64,000 nt of DNA from Methylocystis sp. KS32 (GCA_002862095.1 PHSQ01000001.1:868001-932000); one strand, 5' to 3'. Counted from the stretch's first letter, positions 1-9,452 are shown. Program-made: numbers and translations. The notes: generated by a model from the sequence alone, not told the origin.

Positions 1-764
1 GCTAGTGCTTCGCCAATTTTCGCCAAGATTCTTACCATCTGTGGCTTTGGCTCGATCGAACCCACATTGAACATCGAGAAAGCCGCGCCGTCGGTGAGAC
101 TGATGAGCAATCCATCTTCGTTTTGAACAACTGATAGCTGTGGGGCGCCGCGCTTCGCCGTGGATTCCGCGCGAACTATTTTTTCGAGCGCGTCTCTCAA
201 CCTGGAAGTGATCTCCGCTTCCTCGCGACCGTGCTGTCCCTTGCCCGCTGTATCGGGCTTTGCTTTCGCGGCGTCGTCGTTAGTTAAGGAATCAGATGCG
301 GAAGCCGGAGTTCGGTCGAAGGGATCGCCCAGACTACTGGGATGAGGCGCGTTATCAGATTCCTCACGCCTTGCAATTTCATCGAGCGCTTTAAGAGGCT
401 GGCTATGCAGCGCCTGCTCTTCGGCCGCGTCGCTTGTCTCGCCGTTGGGCGGTGCGCTTTGTTTGGAGGCGCCTGGGAAATCGGTTTTCTGGTTGTTTTT
501 GCCCTGAGCCGCTTCCTTTGGATCCCGAAGCCCTTTGACATTGGGGCTTGAGTCCACGAGTTGCACTGGGTTGAAATACTGCACAATTGCCGCCTTTGTT
601 TCTTTGGTGGTGGAATTTATCAGCCACATCACCAAGAAAAACGCCATCATGGCGGTCATGAAATCCGCAAAGGCGAGTTTCCAGACGCCGCCATGGTGAG
701 CTTCCTCCTCCTCATCCCTGCGCTTGCGAATTATGATCGGTTCGTCAGAGCCCTCTTCACTCAT
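1..764 (-). CDS. motB: MotB, flagellar stator subunit (partial, 3' end off the left edge)
   Basis: About 254 N-terminal codons are visible; the gene continues past position 1. MotB pairs with MotA to form the proton channel of the stator and anchors it to peptidoglycan. Residues 28-49 form the single membrane helix, with the segment [16 protein letters not shown]. Asp34 matches the proton-carrying Asp of MotB. After the helix comes a charged, low-complexity linker (about residues 65-190), as in rhizobial MotB; the OmpA-like domain is only just beginning at the edge. The ATG (764) overlaps the stop of the upstream fliH-like gene by 8 bases, so the two are translationally coupled. The identity is clear from the transmembrane motif and the flagellar context. 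Confidence 0.9.
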   Translation of the reverse strand, partial: MSEEGSDEPIIIRKRRDEEEEAHHGGVWKLAFADFMTAMMAFFLVMWLINSTTKETKAAIVQYFNPVQLVDSSPNVKGLRDPKEAAQGKNNQKTDFPGASKQSAPPNGETSDAAEEQALHSQPLKALDEIARREESDNAPHPSSLGDPFDRTPASASDSLTNDDAAKAKPDTAGKGQHGREEAEITSRLRDALEKIVRAESTAKRGAPQLSVVQNEDGLLISLTDGAAFSMFNVGSIEPKPQMVRILAKIGEAL

Positions 765-1380
765 CGCTGAGTCTTTCGTCAGAAAGAGACGTCAACCAGT
801 CGTTCAATCGAGATACGATTGTGGTGGCGCCTAGGGTGACAGAGATGTCCATCCGTTCGCTTTCCACGATTTCCGCTACGATGCCTTCCTGAGCAAGGAA
901 GCCATGGAGGACCGTTTTAAGGTCGGGTGGAGCCTGTATGCGTATCGAGAGATGATTCTCACTCGAGACCGCGTGTTTCAGTGTGACGAGAAAGTCGTTC
1001 AACAGCATGTCAAGAGCGCGACGATTAACGAAAGGCAGGAGGGCCTGTTCGATTGATTCTTTGAGTTCTCTTGTCGCCGATGCCAATGAGTTTGAGATCA
1101 GTTGTGACATCTCAAGTCCGACGGATTGGCACCATGCGTGTCGTTCGGCAGCTACGCGGGTTGAGAATTCCAAAAGGTCCGTTTCCCGTTGCGCTAGGAA
1201 TTGGAGCTTTGCCTCTTCCAGCGCTGCCGTCACCGCCCTTTCCCTCTCATCGATTTCGAGGGAAGAGGTCGTCGATCGAGATTCTGGCTGAATGGCGACT
1301 TCAGGCGCTAGGATGGGGGGAAAGATTTCCTCCCCGACATCGAAGTTCTCCAAACAAGCGGAAAGTGGACGAAGTCTCAT
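757..1380 (-). CDS. fliH: FliH-like flagellar export regulator
   Basis: A 207-residue protein between fliF and motB. FliH binds the export ATPase FliI and holds it at the export gate. The sequence is Glu/Ala-rich and probably coiled-coil in residues 40-110, followed by a more globular C-terminal half, which is the FliH/YscL layout, but it is divergent. I chose the ATG at 1380 because it forms an ATGA overlap with the fliF stop; an ATG 24 bases further upstream also exists. Its presumed partner FliI is disrupted elsewhere in the window (21973-24414). The assignment rests on layout and position more than on motifs. Confidence 0.6.
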   Translation of the reverse strand: MRLRPLSACLENFDVGEEIFPPILAPEVAIQPESRSTTSSLEIDERERAVTAALEEAKLQFLAQRETDLLEFSTRVAAERHAWCQSVGLEMSQLISNSLASATRELKESIEQALLPFVNRRALDMLLNDFLVTLKHAVSSENHLSIRIQAPPDLKTVLHGFLAQEGIVAEIVESERMDISVTLGATTIVSRLNDWLTSLSDERLSDE

Positions 1381-3008
1381 ATCGCCCCTTCGGATTGCAT
1401 CCATTGCTTCAGAACCATCGCCGCCTGCGCTTCGTCGGAGGCGATCAACTCCTCGAGCTTGCGTCGGGAGATATTCAATGCTGATTTTCCGCCTTCCGCG
1501 TCTTTTCCTTTCTCGTCGAGAGTGATTGAGGTCGCGGGATCGGGGGACTCTGGCAAACTTACGCTAATGGTCGGCGCTAGAAGCGGCGGGGTTTCGAACG
1601 GCGCGGCAGGCTGCTCCACGAGAAGTGCGCGCGTCGCCGGTCGCAACCCGAATAAGACGATTATTATCGTGATAAGGAGAAAAGTCGCCGCGTTGACGAT
1701 GGAGCCCAGATGATGCTCGAGTGTTTCCGCAATTCCCACTCCTTGCAACGGCGCCATCTCGTGCTCGTCGAGCAGGAAATCGACTGCCGTCACCTTAAGT
1801 GAGTCGCCTCTTTCCTTTTTCAATCCAGCCGCGGATGCAATCAGTTGCTCGATCTCTTTCAGTTGGTTCTCGATGACCTCTGGTTTCGAGGCCTCCTTAC
1901 TTGCGCTTGAGAAGGCGGCTTTGTTGATTAGAACCGCCACCGATAGGTTCTCGATGGCGTAGCCGCCGCTTACCGTGGTTATCGACTTGGATGAAACCTC
2001 AAAATTGGTGAGGTCTTCGGTCTTCTTGCTTTCGTCGTTCGATTGCTTTCCATCGCCTCCAGTCTGGCCGCCTTGGGGAACGTTGCGCGCCGCGCTTACG
2101 GCGTTCGTCGAGCTGTTGTTTTGGGAAGTGGTATTTTCCTTCACGGTTCGTATCGATCGCTCGACACGTGAATCGGGGTCAAAAATGGTTTCGTTCACTT
2201 GCTTTCTGTCGGTATTGACTCTGGCTCTAACGCTGACCTGAAAATTCGCCAGCCTTAAATAGGGGGTTAACGTCCTTCTGATGTTGTCCTGTATGTCCTT
2301 CGCGATGGTTTTTTCCATCGACAACGCTTTCGTCGGAACAGCGTCCGCGGGATCGCCATCCCCCGCCGTCAGGATCATGCCGTCAGTATTCAAGACGGTC
2401 ACCTGGTCGATGGTCATCCCAGGCAGGGAGGCAGCGACCAGGTGACGAATAGCCTGTGCCGCGCTCGAATCGTCCGGGCCTTCGGTGCGGATCACGACAG
2501 AGGCCGAAGGCGCCTGCTTGGATCGACGAAAAGATCCTTCGTCTGGCAAAACAATGTGGACGCGCGCAGCCTTGACGCCCCGGATCAACTGGATCGTTCG
2601 CGCGAGTTCTCCTTCGAGGGCGCGAACCCGCGTGATCTCCTGCATGAAGGAAGTGAGGCCCAGGGCGCCGACTTTGTCGAACAATTCATAGCCGGCGTTG
2701 GCGCTCTGTGGGAGGCCTCTCTCGGCGAGCAGCATGCGCGCTTGTGCGCTTTGGCCGAATTGAACCGAGACGGTGTTGCCCTCGGGGTTGACGTCGAATT
2801 GGATGGACGCGGATTTAAGCGCGGCTCCGATACGGCTGACATCTTCTCTGTCGAGACCGGAATACAACACTTCGAAGTTCGGTCTGGAAAGGAAATAGGC
2901 GCCAAAGCCAAGGACGCCTATGGTCAGCACCAAGATGAGCCCGAGAGCAGCTAATCTGCGGGCGCCGAGGCCTAGAAGATTTTCCCATATTTCTTTTACG
3001 TGCTGCAT
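1377..3008 (-). CDS. fliF: FliF, flagellar MS-ring protein
   Basis: FliF forms the membrane ring on which the flagellum is built. The protein has an N-terminal membrane helix (about residues 20-45), the ring-building motifs with the YSGL and AGYELFD segments, and a large periplasmic domain with a Ser/Asn/Gly/Gln-rich insert (about 300-340). A second membrane helix lies near residue 450 (NAATFLLITIIIVLFG), followed by a cytoplasmic tail that should bind FliG. The length of about 543 residues is normal. I prefer the ATG at 3008 (MQHVKEIW) over an ATG 39 bases upstream because it matches the usual FliF start. fliH-like and motB follow with overlapping ends, giving an operon fliF-fliH-motB. Confidence 0.95.
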   Translation of the reverse strand: MQHVKEIWENLLGLGARRLAALGLILVLTIGVLGFGAYFLSRPNFEVLYSGLDREDVSRIGAALKSASIQFDVNPEGNTVSVQFGQSAQARMLLAERGLPQSANAGYELFDKVGALGLTSFMQEITRVRALEGELARTIQLIRGVKAARVHIVLPDEGSFRRSKQAPSASVVIRTEGPDDSSAAQAIRHLVAASLPGMTIDQVTVLNTDGMILTAGDGDPADAVPTKALSMEKTIAKDIQDNIRRTLTPYLRLANFQVSVRARVNTDRKQVNETIFDPDSRVERSIRTVKENTTSQNNSSTNAVSAARNVPQGGQTGGDGKQSNDESKKTEDLTNFEVSSKSITTVSGGYAIENLSVAVLINKAAFSSASKEASKPEVIENQLKEIEQLIASAAGLKKERGDSLKVTAVDFLLDEHEMAPLQGVGIAETLEHHLGSIVNAATFLLITIIIVLFGLRPATRALLVEQPAAPFETPPLLAPTISVSLPESPDPATSITLDEKGKDAEGGKSALNISRRKLEELIASDEAQAAMVLKQWMQSEGAI

Positions 3009-3108
3009 CGCTCGCCGCCGAATCCATGACTCTCGTCCGATCGACATTGGGGGGCGACGCTTGCGCGGAAGTTGCAGAAGTCATTGTTAATAAATCGTTA
3101 ACATTTGA

Positions 3109-3135
3109 GCGGCCGCTCTTGGAAAGAGCGGCCGC
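3109..3135 (-). terminator. Hairpin downstream of flagellin
   Basis: An 11-bp perfect GC-rich stem (GCGGCCGCTCT / AGAGCGGCCGC) with a short loop lies 15 bases past the flagellin stop. On the minus strand it is followed by an AT-rich stretch but no clean T run. It probably ends the flagellin transcript and separates it from fliF. Confidence 0.65.
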
Positions 3136-3149
3136 GGTCCGTTGGCGTC

Positions 3150-4118
3150 TTACTGGAACAGCTTCAGAATCATCTGTGCGTTTTGGTTCGAAATTGACAG
3201 GGATTGGATGCCTAACTGCTGCTGGGTCTGCAACGCCTGCAACCTCGTTGAAGCCTGGTTCATGTCCGCATCGACAAGGGCGCCAATGCCCGAGGTCAAG
3301 GAGGTGCTGATGGTCTGCAGGAAAGTGTTCTGGGAGTCGACTCGCGATTGAGTAGCGCCAAGGGTAGAGGCATACTGTGTCAATTTGCTTATCACTTCGT
3401 CGGCGTTGCTAAGGGTGTTGGCTACAACGGTTGATGCCGTCGCTCCCGTGCCGACAGCCGTCGAGGCGAGGTCGGCTGAGCTGATCTGAGTGAAATCGGT
3501 CGTGTCGGTTGAGCCGGTCGCCAACGCGTTTTGCAATATGCCGGTTCCTGTTGGGGTGGAGCCTGTATATGGTCCGGTTCCCGTTGGGGCCGTCGAGTTG
3601 GTGAGCGCCGTCAAGTTCAAAGAGATTGAATTGACGGTGGACGCGGTGGAGGTCTGGGTATCGTAACCGTCGTTATAGGAGGCGGTGATATTCATGGAGG
3701 CGCCCTGCGAACCATTGAGCAAATTGGCGCCGTTAAAACTGGATGACTGAACGATTGTGTTCAGCTGAGATCCAAGCTGCTGAAGACTCGTGCCGATCGC
3801 GGTCAGGTCCGCGCCTGGCTGTTCAGCCTGGGTGATTGCGGCCTTGATCGAGTTCATGACGGTAATCGCGGCGTTCACGCCATTCAGGGCAACGCCGATC
3901 TGCTGCGAGCTCTGGCTGAGATTGGAGTTGAGCGTGCTTATGACCCCCATATCCGAGGTCATGGTCTGGGCGATCGACCAGGTGGCCGCGTTGTCGGCGG
4001 CGCTGCCAATGGCGAGGCCGGTCGAGATCTCGCTCTGGGTCTTGTAGAGCGCCTGCTGCGTCATGCGAAGCGACTGCAGGGCGGTGAGAGCTGTGTTGTT
4101 CGTCAAAATACTAGACAT
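3150..4118 (-). CDS. fliC: Flagellin
   Basis: A 322-residue filament subunit. The conserved D0/D1 ends are both present: an N-terminal ILTNNTALTALQSLR segment and a C-terminal end with QQLGIQSLSISNQNAQMILKLF. The central part is short and rich in Thr, Ser and Gly, as in small alphaproteobacterial flagellins with a reduced outer domain. I chose the ATG at 4118 (MSSILTNN) because it is the canonical flagellin start with AAGGGA upstream; the open frame extends 27 codons further but is not flagellin-like. Only one flagellin gene is present in this window. FlaF and FlbT, encoded at 29.9-30.7 kb, are its expected secretion and post-transcriptional regulators. Confidence 0.95.
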   Translation of the reverse strand: MSSILTNNTALTALQSLRMTQQALYKTQSEISTGLAIGSAADNAATWSIAQTMTSDMGVISTLNSNLSQSSQQIGVALNGVNAAITVMNSIKAAITQAEQPGADLTAIGTSLQQLGSQLNTIVQSSSFNGANLLNGSQGASMNITASYNDGYDTQTSTASTVNSISLNLTALTNSTAPTGTGPYTGSTPTGTGILQNALATGSTDTTDFTQISSADLASTAVGTGATASTVVANTLSNADEVISKLTQYASTLGATQSRVDSQNTFLQTISTSLTSGIGALVDADMNQASTRLQALQTQQQLGIQSLSISNQNAQMILKLFQ

Positions 4119-4164
4119 GACTCGTCGTTCCCTTCTGGGGCACAGAAATTTACGAGGGGGACAT

Positions 4165-4181
4165 GCCGGAATCGCACCGGC
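4165..4181 (-). promoter_or_regulatory. Small hairpin in the flagellin leader
   Basis: A 5-bp perfect stem with a 7-base loop (GCCGG-tgcgatt-CCGGC on the minus strand) lies about 47-63 bases before the flagellin ATG. In Caulobacter FlbT acts on the flagellin mRNA leader; that this hairpin is such a site is inference only. The transcription start is not known. Confidence 0.3.
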
Positions 4182-4576
4182 GCGACGGATAGGCGTCATG
4201 CCTCGGGATTATCCCGATCCGAAGTACTCGGCGACGAAAGGCCCGCGTAAGGGCCAACTGATAGCCGCCATATCGACATGTTCAGTATCGAAGCCGTGGG
4301 CAATCTAGACAATGGCGAATTAAAATTCCGCTAATCGGCAGGCGGCGGTTTTGAAGCTCCGCTTGATGGCGAGAAGAAGGCGGGGGGAAGGGTGGCTCTT
4401 TCGGGGTGCGCGTCAGGCCTCGGGTGAGCCGTCATGGAGCGTATGTGGAATTGGGCGACGTCAAATCCGCGGCTCGTGACGTTACTCGGTTCGCGGCAAT
4501 CGTTGAGCGCCTGGTGAGCGTAGTTCATGGAAGCTGGCGACGACAGCGGTGAATTTCAAAACAAGCGGGTCAGGGG

Positions 4577-5032
4577 ATGAGGAAGAAAGTTGTGAAATCA
4601 TGTCCCGAGGGCGCTGGCGCGGAGGGTGGATTCAAGCGCTTCCGCCTCCGAGGTCGGCGAGCTTCGGTATCCCAAGTTTCAATCGGTCGCGACGTGATGG
4701 AACAGGCATCTCCGAACGGAGAAGATCGCCGCAAGTCGACGAGAGTGGGAACGCGCCTTGCCTCTGGGAAAATTCTGGACGAGGAGGGTCGCTTTCTGAG
4801 TGAATGCGCATTGCGAAACAGGACTACGCGCGGATTGATGCTCAGGCTCGCAAAAGATACGCGCCTTCCTAATCGTGTTCAATTATACGATGATCTTTCG
4901 TGCACAGTGATCTGGATACAGGTAGTCTGGCGGCGAGGGGTAGATATTGGTTGCAAGGTGCTGCCTGTCATTTCAAAGGCGGATTTTCGCTTGCTCGGAC
5001 GGCTTCGCAACCGCTTTTATGCGATGTCATAA
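4577..5032 (+). CDS. PilZ-domain protein
   Basis: The open frame encodes 151 residues. The C-terminal 100 residues look like a PilZ domain: an RRKSTRV segment fitting the RxxxR c-di-GMP motif, then beta-strand-rich sequence and a TVIWIQVVWRRGVDIGCKV segment similar to the hydrophobic core seen in PilZ proteins. The second PilZ motif (D/NxSxxG) is degenerate here (NRTTRG), so binding of c-di-GMP is uncertain. The first 40 residues are basic and unlike PilZ; the ATG at 4697 would give a tidier 111-residue protein. It stands alone between flagellin and the copper oxidase. In this context a role in motility control is plausible but not shown. Confidence 0.6.
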   Translation: MRKKVVKSCPEGAGAEGGFKRFRLRGRRASVSQVSIGRDVMEQASPNGEDRRKSTRVGTRLASGKILDEEGRFLSECALRNRTTRGLMLRLAKDTRLPNRVQLYDDLSCTVIWIQVVWRRGVDIGCKVLPVISKADFRLLGRLRNRFYAMS

Positions 5033-5185
5033 GTCAATCAAATCAATACACGGAAGGCTTTTTCCATGTGGCGCCTCCTTGCGTGGGCTTGTTCAATTTG
5101 TCGCATACCCGCGCGCTTCAAAGATCAATATATTAACAAAGCCTAATGTAAGGCGCGCAAATTCGTAGATAGCTAGGAGCGGGGT

Positions 5186-6811
5186 ATGAGCCAGAAATTT
5201 TATCTGAGCCGGCGCGCGGTTCTTGCGCGGCTGGCCGCCGGCTTCACTTCGTCGCTCGCCAGCCCTTCGTTGTTGCTTGCGCAGGAGACGAATAAATCTC
5301 TTGCCGGATGGGCCTCTCCAGAATTCAAGCCGGAGGTGGAAATAGAGCTTCTCTGCCAGCCCGGCGAGGTGCAAATTCTCGATGGTTCTCCGACGAGGGT
5401 TTGGCGTTATAAGGCTAAGCTGATCAAGGGACCGGAAAGCGCTCTTCAAAGCATCCCCAATTCCTATCTTGGACCCATCATGCGCTTCACCAAAGGGCAA
5501 AGGGTCCGTATTCATTTGCGCAACCAACTTCCCGAATGGACGATAACCCATTGGCATGGCATGCATGTGCCAATGGAGTCCGACGGCCATCCCATGTACG
5601 CTGTGGAGCCGGGCGGCGTCTTCGTTTATGAATTTGAAGTGCGCAATCGCGCCGGCATGAATTTTTTTCATCCCCACACTCACGAGGCGACGGCGACGCA
5701 AGTTTACCGTGGGCTCGCCGGGCTGATCTTCGTCAATGACGACGAAGAGAAGTCGTTGAATTTGCCAGTTGGTGAATATGAACTACCCCTAGTCATTCAG
5801 GACCGTGCATTAGACGCCGATAACCAGCTTGTGTACGGCGGGGGTATGCACAAAAACATGTTTGGTTTTTACGGTAACCGCATTTTGGTCAACGGACAGG
5901 CTGATTACAGCGCGGATGTGGGAACACGACCCTATCGGTTGAGAGTTCTGAATGCATCCAATGCTCGCATTTACAAGCTGGCCTGGGACGATGGATCTCC
6001 GATAGTGGTCATTGGCGTCGACGGTGGGCTGCTGGAGTATCCGGAAACCAAACCATATGTGATGCTCGCGCCGGCGGAAAGATTGGACATCTGGGCGGAC
6101 TTCAGCGGTCGCTCGATCGGCTCGCAATTAATCCTGCAAAGCAGCGAATTTACTGGCGTTCTACCCAGAATGGCTCAGCGCATGCTGGGCGCAGAATTAC
6201 CGGTTGGGTCCGAATTTCCTATCATGACTTTTCGAATTGCGCGCTCCGAGAGCGACGGCCCCGCGCTGCCTCGGAGGTTAACGTCCATAAAAAGAATCAC
6301 CGAGAGCCAGATCGCCAACCGAAATGATCCGGTGCCGATTGGGATTACCGAAGCGCCGATGTCTATGCTCATTAACGGTCGTCCTTACGCCGACAATGAT
6401 ATTCAGCCTCGCGAAAGAATCCCTCTTGGAACTACCCAGCTTATAGAAATCTTCCACGACCACGCTTCGGGCCGGAGCGGCCGCATGGGCATGATGGCGG
6501 GGATGGGAATGGGTCCTATGATGGGCGGAATGCGCGGCATGGGGATGTTCTCGATGGCTCATCCAATTCATCTTCATGGCCAGCAGTTTCAGATCATCAA
6601 GAGAACCTTCGAAGCGGATGATGAAGCCGCATACGAGACCATGCGCGATGGATTTATCGACGCGGGCTGGAAGGACACGGTGCTCGTGACGCCTGGGGAA
6701 CGCGTGCTCATCGCAAAGCCGTTTGAGGATTTCAAGGGGCGCTTTATGTATCACTGCCATAATCTTGAACATGAGGATATGGGAATGATGCGCGATTTCC
6801 TTGTGGAATAA
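5186..6811 (+). CDS. Multicopper oxidase with Met-rich insert (CueO/CotA type)
   Basis: A 541-residue periplasmic copper oxidase. The N-terminus has a twin-arginine signal (SRRAVLARLAAGF) for export of a folded, metal-loaded enzyme. The four copper-binding blocks are all present: HWHG at 122-125, HPHTH at 162-166, HPIHLHG from 459 and HCHNLEHEDMGMM from 523, which holds the type 1 Cys and axial Met. Residues 432-458 are strikingly Met/Gly-rich and lie just before the third copper block, as in CueO, where such a segment binds Cu(I). The likely role is oxidation of cuprous ion and copper detoxification, sensible in a cell loaded with copper for methane monooxygenase. It sits inside the flagellar region with no other copper gene beside it. 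GGAGC precedes the ATG. Confidence 0.9.
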   Translation: MSQKFYLSRRAVLARLAAGFTSSLASPSLLLAQETNKSLAGWASPEFKPEVEIELLCQPGEVQILDGSPTRVWRYKAKLIKGPESALQSIPNSYLGPIMRFTKGQRVRIHLRNQLPEWTITHWHGMHVPMESDGHPMYAVEPGGVFVYEFEVRNRAGMNFFHPHTHEATATQVYRGLAGLIFVNDDEEKSLNLPVGEYELPLVIQDRALDADNQLVYGGGMHKNMFGFYGNRILVNGQADYSADVGTRPYRLRVLNASNARIYKLAWDDGSPIVVIGVDGGLLEYPETKPYVMLAPAERLDIWADFSGRSIGSQLILQSSEFTGVLPRMAQRMLGAELPVGSEFPIMTFRIARSESDGPALPRRLTSIKRITESQIANRNDPVPIGITEAPMSMLINGRPYADNDIQPRERIPLGTTQLIEIFHDHASGRSGRMGMMAGMGMGPMMGGMRGMGMFSMAHPIHLHGQQFQIIKRTFEADDEAAYETMRDGFIDAGWKDTVLVTPGERVLIAKPFEDFKGRFMYHCHNLEHEDMGMMRDFLVE

Positions 6812-7004
6812 GCGCGTCCATCGGCGCCTGTGTCCAGCATAACGGGTTTGCATTCCCTAACCTTGCGTCGCCTTTAAGAGCGGGGCTGACTGCCGAGCGC
6901 TAATGCGTTTCTATGCTCCGGCCGGGCGACGAATCGCCTGGCCGCCCATGGTAAACCGCAGCCAAGACGCACAAGGGCGAATAACTCTTCATGGGGGTGT
7001 CGCA

Positions 7005-7427
7005 ATGGATCGCGGCGAGAAGTTTATAGGCGTCGCAGGCGTCATTCTGGCTCTGGGCTCCGTCGCCTTCGCGGCGCGGATGATCACAAACTCTGAGTAT
7101 CGGCCCCAATTTGCGGGCATCGAGCATCTTTCGATCTTCAGCAAGCCATCGAGCTATAAAGCCCCACGTACGAAAGCGGCGCTTGCTCGAAATTCGCCCG
7201 AAGTGGATCCGATGCCTGTGGGAAGCACCACCCCAGCGCTGAAAATTGCAGATGGATTCTCGTTGTTGTCTGCAACTTCTCAGGTTGCCACGGTGCTCAC
7301 TCCCAATGGAGAAATCAAAAGAGTCTCGCCGGGCTCTCCACTCGATGGCCTTGGCTCTGCGCGACGCATAGAACAACGCGGTGGGCGGTGGGTGCTGACG
7401 ACAGAAAAAGGTTTTATCGTGGAGTGA
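7005..7427 (+). CDS. Hypothetical membrane-anchored protein
   Basis: A 140-residue protein with one N-terminal membrane helix (about residues 7-25) and a periplasmic tail. The last 50 residues (ATVLTPNGEIKRVSPG... to the C-terminal KGFIVE) resemble the small beta-domain seen after the anchor in secretion or flagellar proteins, but I recognise no family. I chose the ATG at 7005 because the membrane segment starts directly after it; the frame is open 34 codons further upstream. It converges on fliP with 17 bases between the stops. Function unknown. Confidence 0.5.
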   Translation: MDRGEKFIGVAGVILALGSVAFAARMITNSEYRPQFAGIEHLSIFSKPSSYKAPRTKAALARNSPEVDPMPVGSTTPALKIADGFSLLSATSQVATVLTPNGEIKRVSPGSPLDGLGSARRIEQRGGRWVLTTEKGFIVE

Positions 7428-7444
7428 GGACGCAACCGCGATAT

Positions 7445-8176
7445 CTAGTTGAACGACCTTATCAGGTTTCCGACGATCAGGTTCCATCCATCTATGAGTA
7501 TGAAAAATAGGAGCTTTATCGGCAGGGAGATCGCGGTTGGAGGCATCATCATCATACCCATCGCCATTGTGATAATCGCGACGATCATGTCGATCACTAG
7601 AAAGGGAAGAACAATCAGAAAGCCAATCTCGAAGCCTCGACGTAACTCCGAAATCATGAAAGCGGGAATGAGAACCGAAAGCGCAGGCGTCTTCTGGGAA
7701 CCGTTCGCGATCGGTTGTTTCGCTAGTTCCTGAAAGAGACGAACATCCTTCTCTCTCACATTAGCCGCCATGAAATCCTTGAAGGGAGAGGTGATTTTAT
7801 CAAATGCCTCGATTTCCGAGATCTTATTTTCAGTTAATGGTCGAAGCCCCTCTTCCCACGCCTGATCGAACGTCGGGGTCATAATGTAGAAGGTCATGAA
7901 CAGCGCAAGGCTTATCAGAACGAGATTGGCTGGAGTGCTTTGAAGACCAAGGCCCGCGCGAAGAAATGAAAGCGCCATCGCGATGCGGGTGAAGCTTGTA
8001 ACCATGATGAGCAGTCCCGGTGCGATAGATAGCACTGTTAGGAGAGAAATGAGCTGTATCATCTTTCCCGTAGCGGACGCGCCTCCCGCGGGAAGAAGAG
8101 AGTTCAAATCGACCGCTTGCGCAAAAGCGGCGGAGGGAATCAGCGAAAGAAATATAAGAGCGGAGATTGTCATCAT
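7445..8176 (-). CDS. fliP: FliP, flagellar export gate protein
   Basis: A 243-residue membrane protein of the type III export gate (FliP5-FliQ4-FliR1). It has a cleavable signal sequence ending near AFA, then four membrane segments. The conserved FliP blocks are clear: MVTSFTRIAMALSFLR in the first third and PAFMISELRRGFEIGFLI plus LPIKLLFFILIDGW near the end. Length is normal. It is the last gene of the run motE-like, flgH, fliL, fliP; its start overlaps the fliL stop by 4 bases. FliQ and FliR are encoded about 23 kb away on the plus strand. Confidence 0.95.
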   Translation of the reverse strand: MMTISALIFLSLIPSAAFAQAVDLNSLLPAGGASATGKMIQLISLLTVLSIAPGLLIMVTSFTRIAMALSFLRAGLGLQSTPANLVLISLALFMTFYIMTPTFDQAWEEGLRPLTENKISEIEAFDKITSPFKDFMAANVREKDVRLFQELAKQPIANGSQKTPALSVLIPAFMISELRRGFEIGFLIVLPFLVIDMIVAIITMAMGMMMMPPTAISLPIKLLFFILIDGWNLIVGNLIRSFN

Positions 8177-8712
8177 TGCGCGACCAGAGTTTCTATTATT
8201 AATTCGTGTACCGACCCGCTGGAGCGAGTGAGGACTCTTTCGTCTAGGTCTTCCTGAAGGCGTCTCAAGCCCGTAGCTCCTTCGATGGATGCTAGCGTTT
8301 GTGTTCTCAAAAAAGCCACGGCGTCAGCGCTGATTTGAGCCGCCATGATCTCTGGCTCAGGCAAGGCTTTGGCGTCATAGACAATCGAGCACTGCATTCT
8401 AATCCAGGCATGCTCGGGAGCAGCGAGATTTGTGACTATGGGAGGAAGCGACTTCAATTTAAGAGCATGATTAAGCGGTTCATGGTTGGAGGGCTCCGGC
8501 GCAGCCTGGCGATGTTCCGCGGCAGAGCGCTTCTCTTCCGCGGAGGAAGATGATTTAGCATCGCTCTCCTCTACTCGCGTATCTAGAGTCGGAAGGTCTA
8601 AGAGCTTAGAGCCTAGGAGAAATCCCGCAGCCGCGAGAATAAGGGAAGCGATCCCGACCGGCAGGAGGGTTTCCTTCATCAGGCCATTTTTGGTCCTAGG
8701 ATCCATCGACAT
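8173..8712 (-). CDS. fliL: FliL, flagellar stator-associated protein
   Basis: A 179-residue protein with one N-terminal membrane helix (about residues 17-35), a Ser/Glu-rich linker and a C-terminal FliL-like domain in which LPPIVTNLAAPEHAWIRMQCSIVYD is the recognisable strand pattern. FliL surrounds the MotAB stator and affects torque. Order flgH-fliL-fliP is the standard rhizobial order. A second Met two codons in could be the real start. Confidence 0.85.
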   Translation of the reverse strand: MSMDPRTKNGLMKETLLPVGIASLILAAAGFLLGSKLLDLPTLDTRVEESDAKSSSSAEEKRSAAEHRQAAPEPSNHEPLNHALKLKSLPPIVTNLAAPEHAWIRMQCSIVYDAKALPEPEIMAAQISADAVAFLRTQTLASIEGATGLRRLQEDLDERVLTRSSGSVHELIIETLVAQ

Positions 8713-8720
8713 AAGCCCGC

Positions 8721-9452
8721 TTAAAACGGATAAGCAATGTCATATAGCTGTTGGCCGACCGCAGGTTGCTGAACCTCAGTAAGCCTACCGCGTCCCCCGT
8801 AGGATATGCGCGCTTCCGCCATCTTGTCGTATGAAACAGTATTGTCGCGAGAAATATCTCTTGGGCGCACAACGCCAGCTACGGTCAGTTCCCGAAGTTC
8901 GAAGTTCACGCGAAACTCCTGAGATCCTTTGATGACAAAATTTCCGTTTGGCAGGACGTCGGTAACAATCGCGGCGACGGAAAGCTTAACCTGTTCGGAG
9001 CGATTGATTGAACCCTGTCCGTTAGTCGTGGAACTCGATTGAAGATCATTGTTTATCGTCCCTGTCCATTTGTGTTCACCCGGAGCTGGCGAAAAGGCGG
9101 TGCCTGGAATGAAGTCAAATAGAAACGACCATATGGTTTTCACTTCGGAATTGCGCGATCGGTCGGTTGTGTTGCCAAGGATCGCCTTATCATCCATGGC
9201 GATGTTTACCGTTATCACATCGCCGACCGTCATTGCCCGCAAATCTCGATAGAGATTGACGCGATTTTCATCTATCGCCATGCCCGGGCCGGAATGTTGA
9301 ACTCGAAGGGGCCCAGGAGGAATTTGGGTTGGGTAGTTGTTCAACCCGGCGCCAATCGCCGACATATGAGGTTCTCGGCCAAGATCGCGTGGATCGAGAG
9401 CGCAACCTGAAGTCGCCAAGAAGGCTAGTAGCAAGCATGAAGCATTCCTCAT
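8721..9452 (-). CDS. flgH: FlgH, flagellar L-ring lipoprotein
   Basis: A 243-residue outer-membrane ring protein. It has a lipoprotein signal with lipobox LATSGC, then the conserved FlgH segments: NLYRDLRAMTVGDVITVNI, NRSEQVKLSVAAIVTDVLPNGN and the C-terminal RGRLTEVQQPAVGQQLYDIAYPF. It assembles around the rod with FlgI, whose gene is at 38.5 kb. Its start overlaps the preceding motE-like gene by 4 bases. Confidence 0.95.
   Translation of the reverse strand: MRNASCLLLAFLATSGCALDPRDLGREPHMSAIGAGLNNYPTQIPPGPLRVQHSGPGMAIDENRVNLYRDLRAMTVGDVITVNIAMDDKAILGNTTDRSRNSEVKTIWSFLFDFIPGTAFSPAPGEHKWTGTINNDLQSSSTTNGQGSINRSEQVKLSVAAIVTDVLPNGNFVIKGSQEFRVNFELRELTVAGVVRPRDISRDNTVSYDKMAEARISYGGRGRLTEVQQPAVGQQLYDIAYPF

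Noticed and set aside
4156..4240. tRNA-like T-arm (GCCGGTGCGATTCCGGC) upstream of flagellin
   Set aside because: The loop lacks the TTC of a tRNA, and no matching acceptor or anticodon arm is found; kept only as a leader hairpin.
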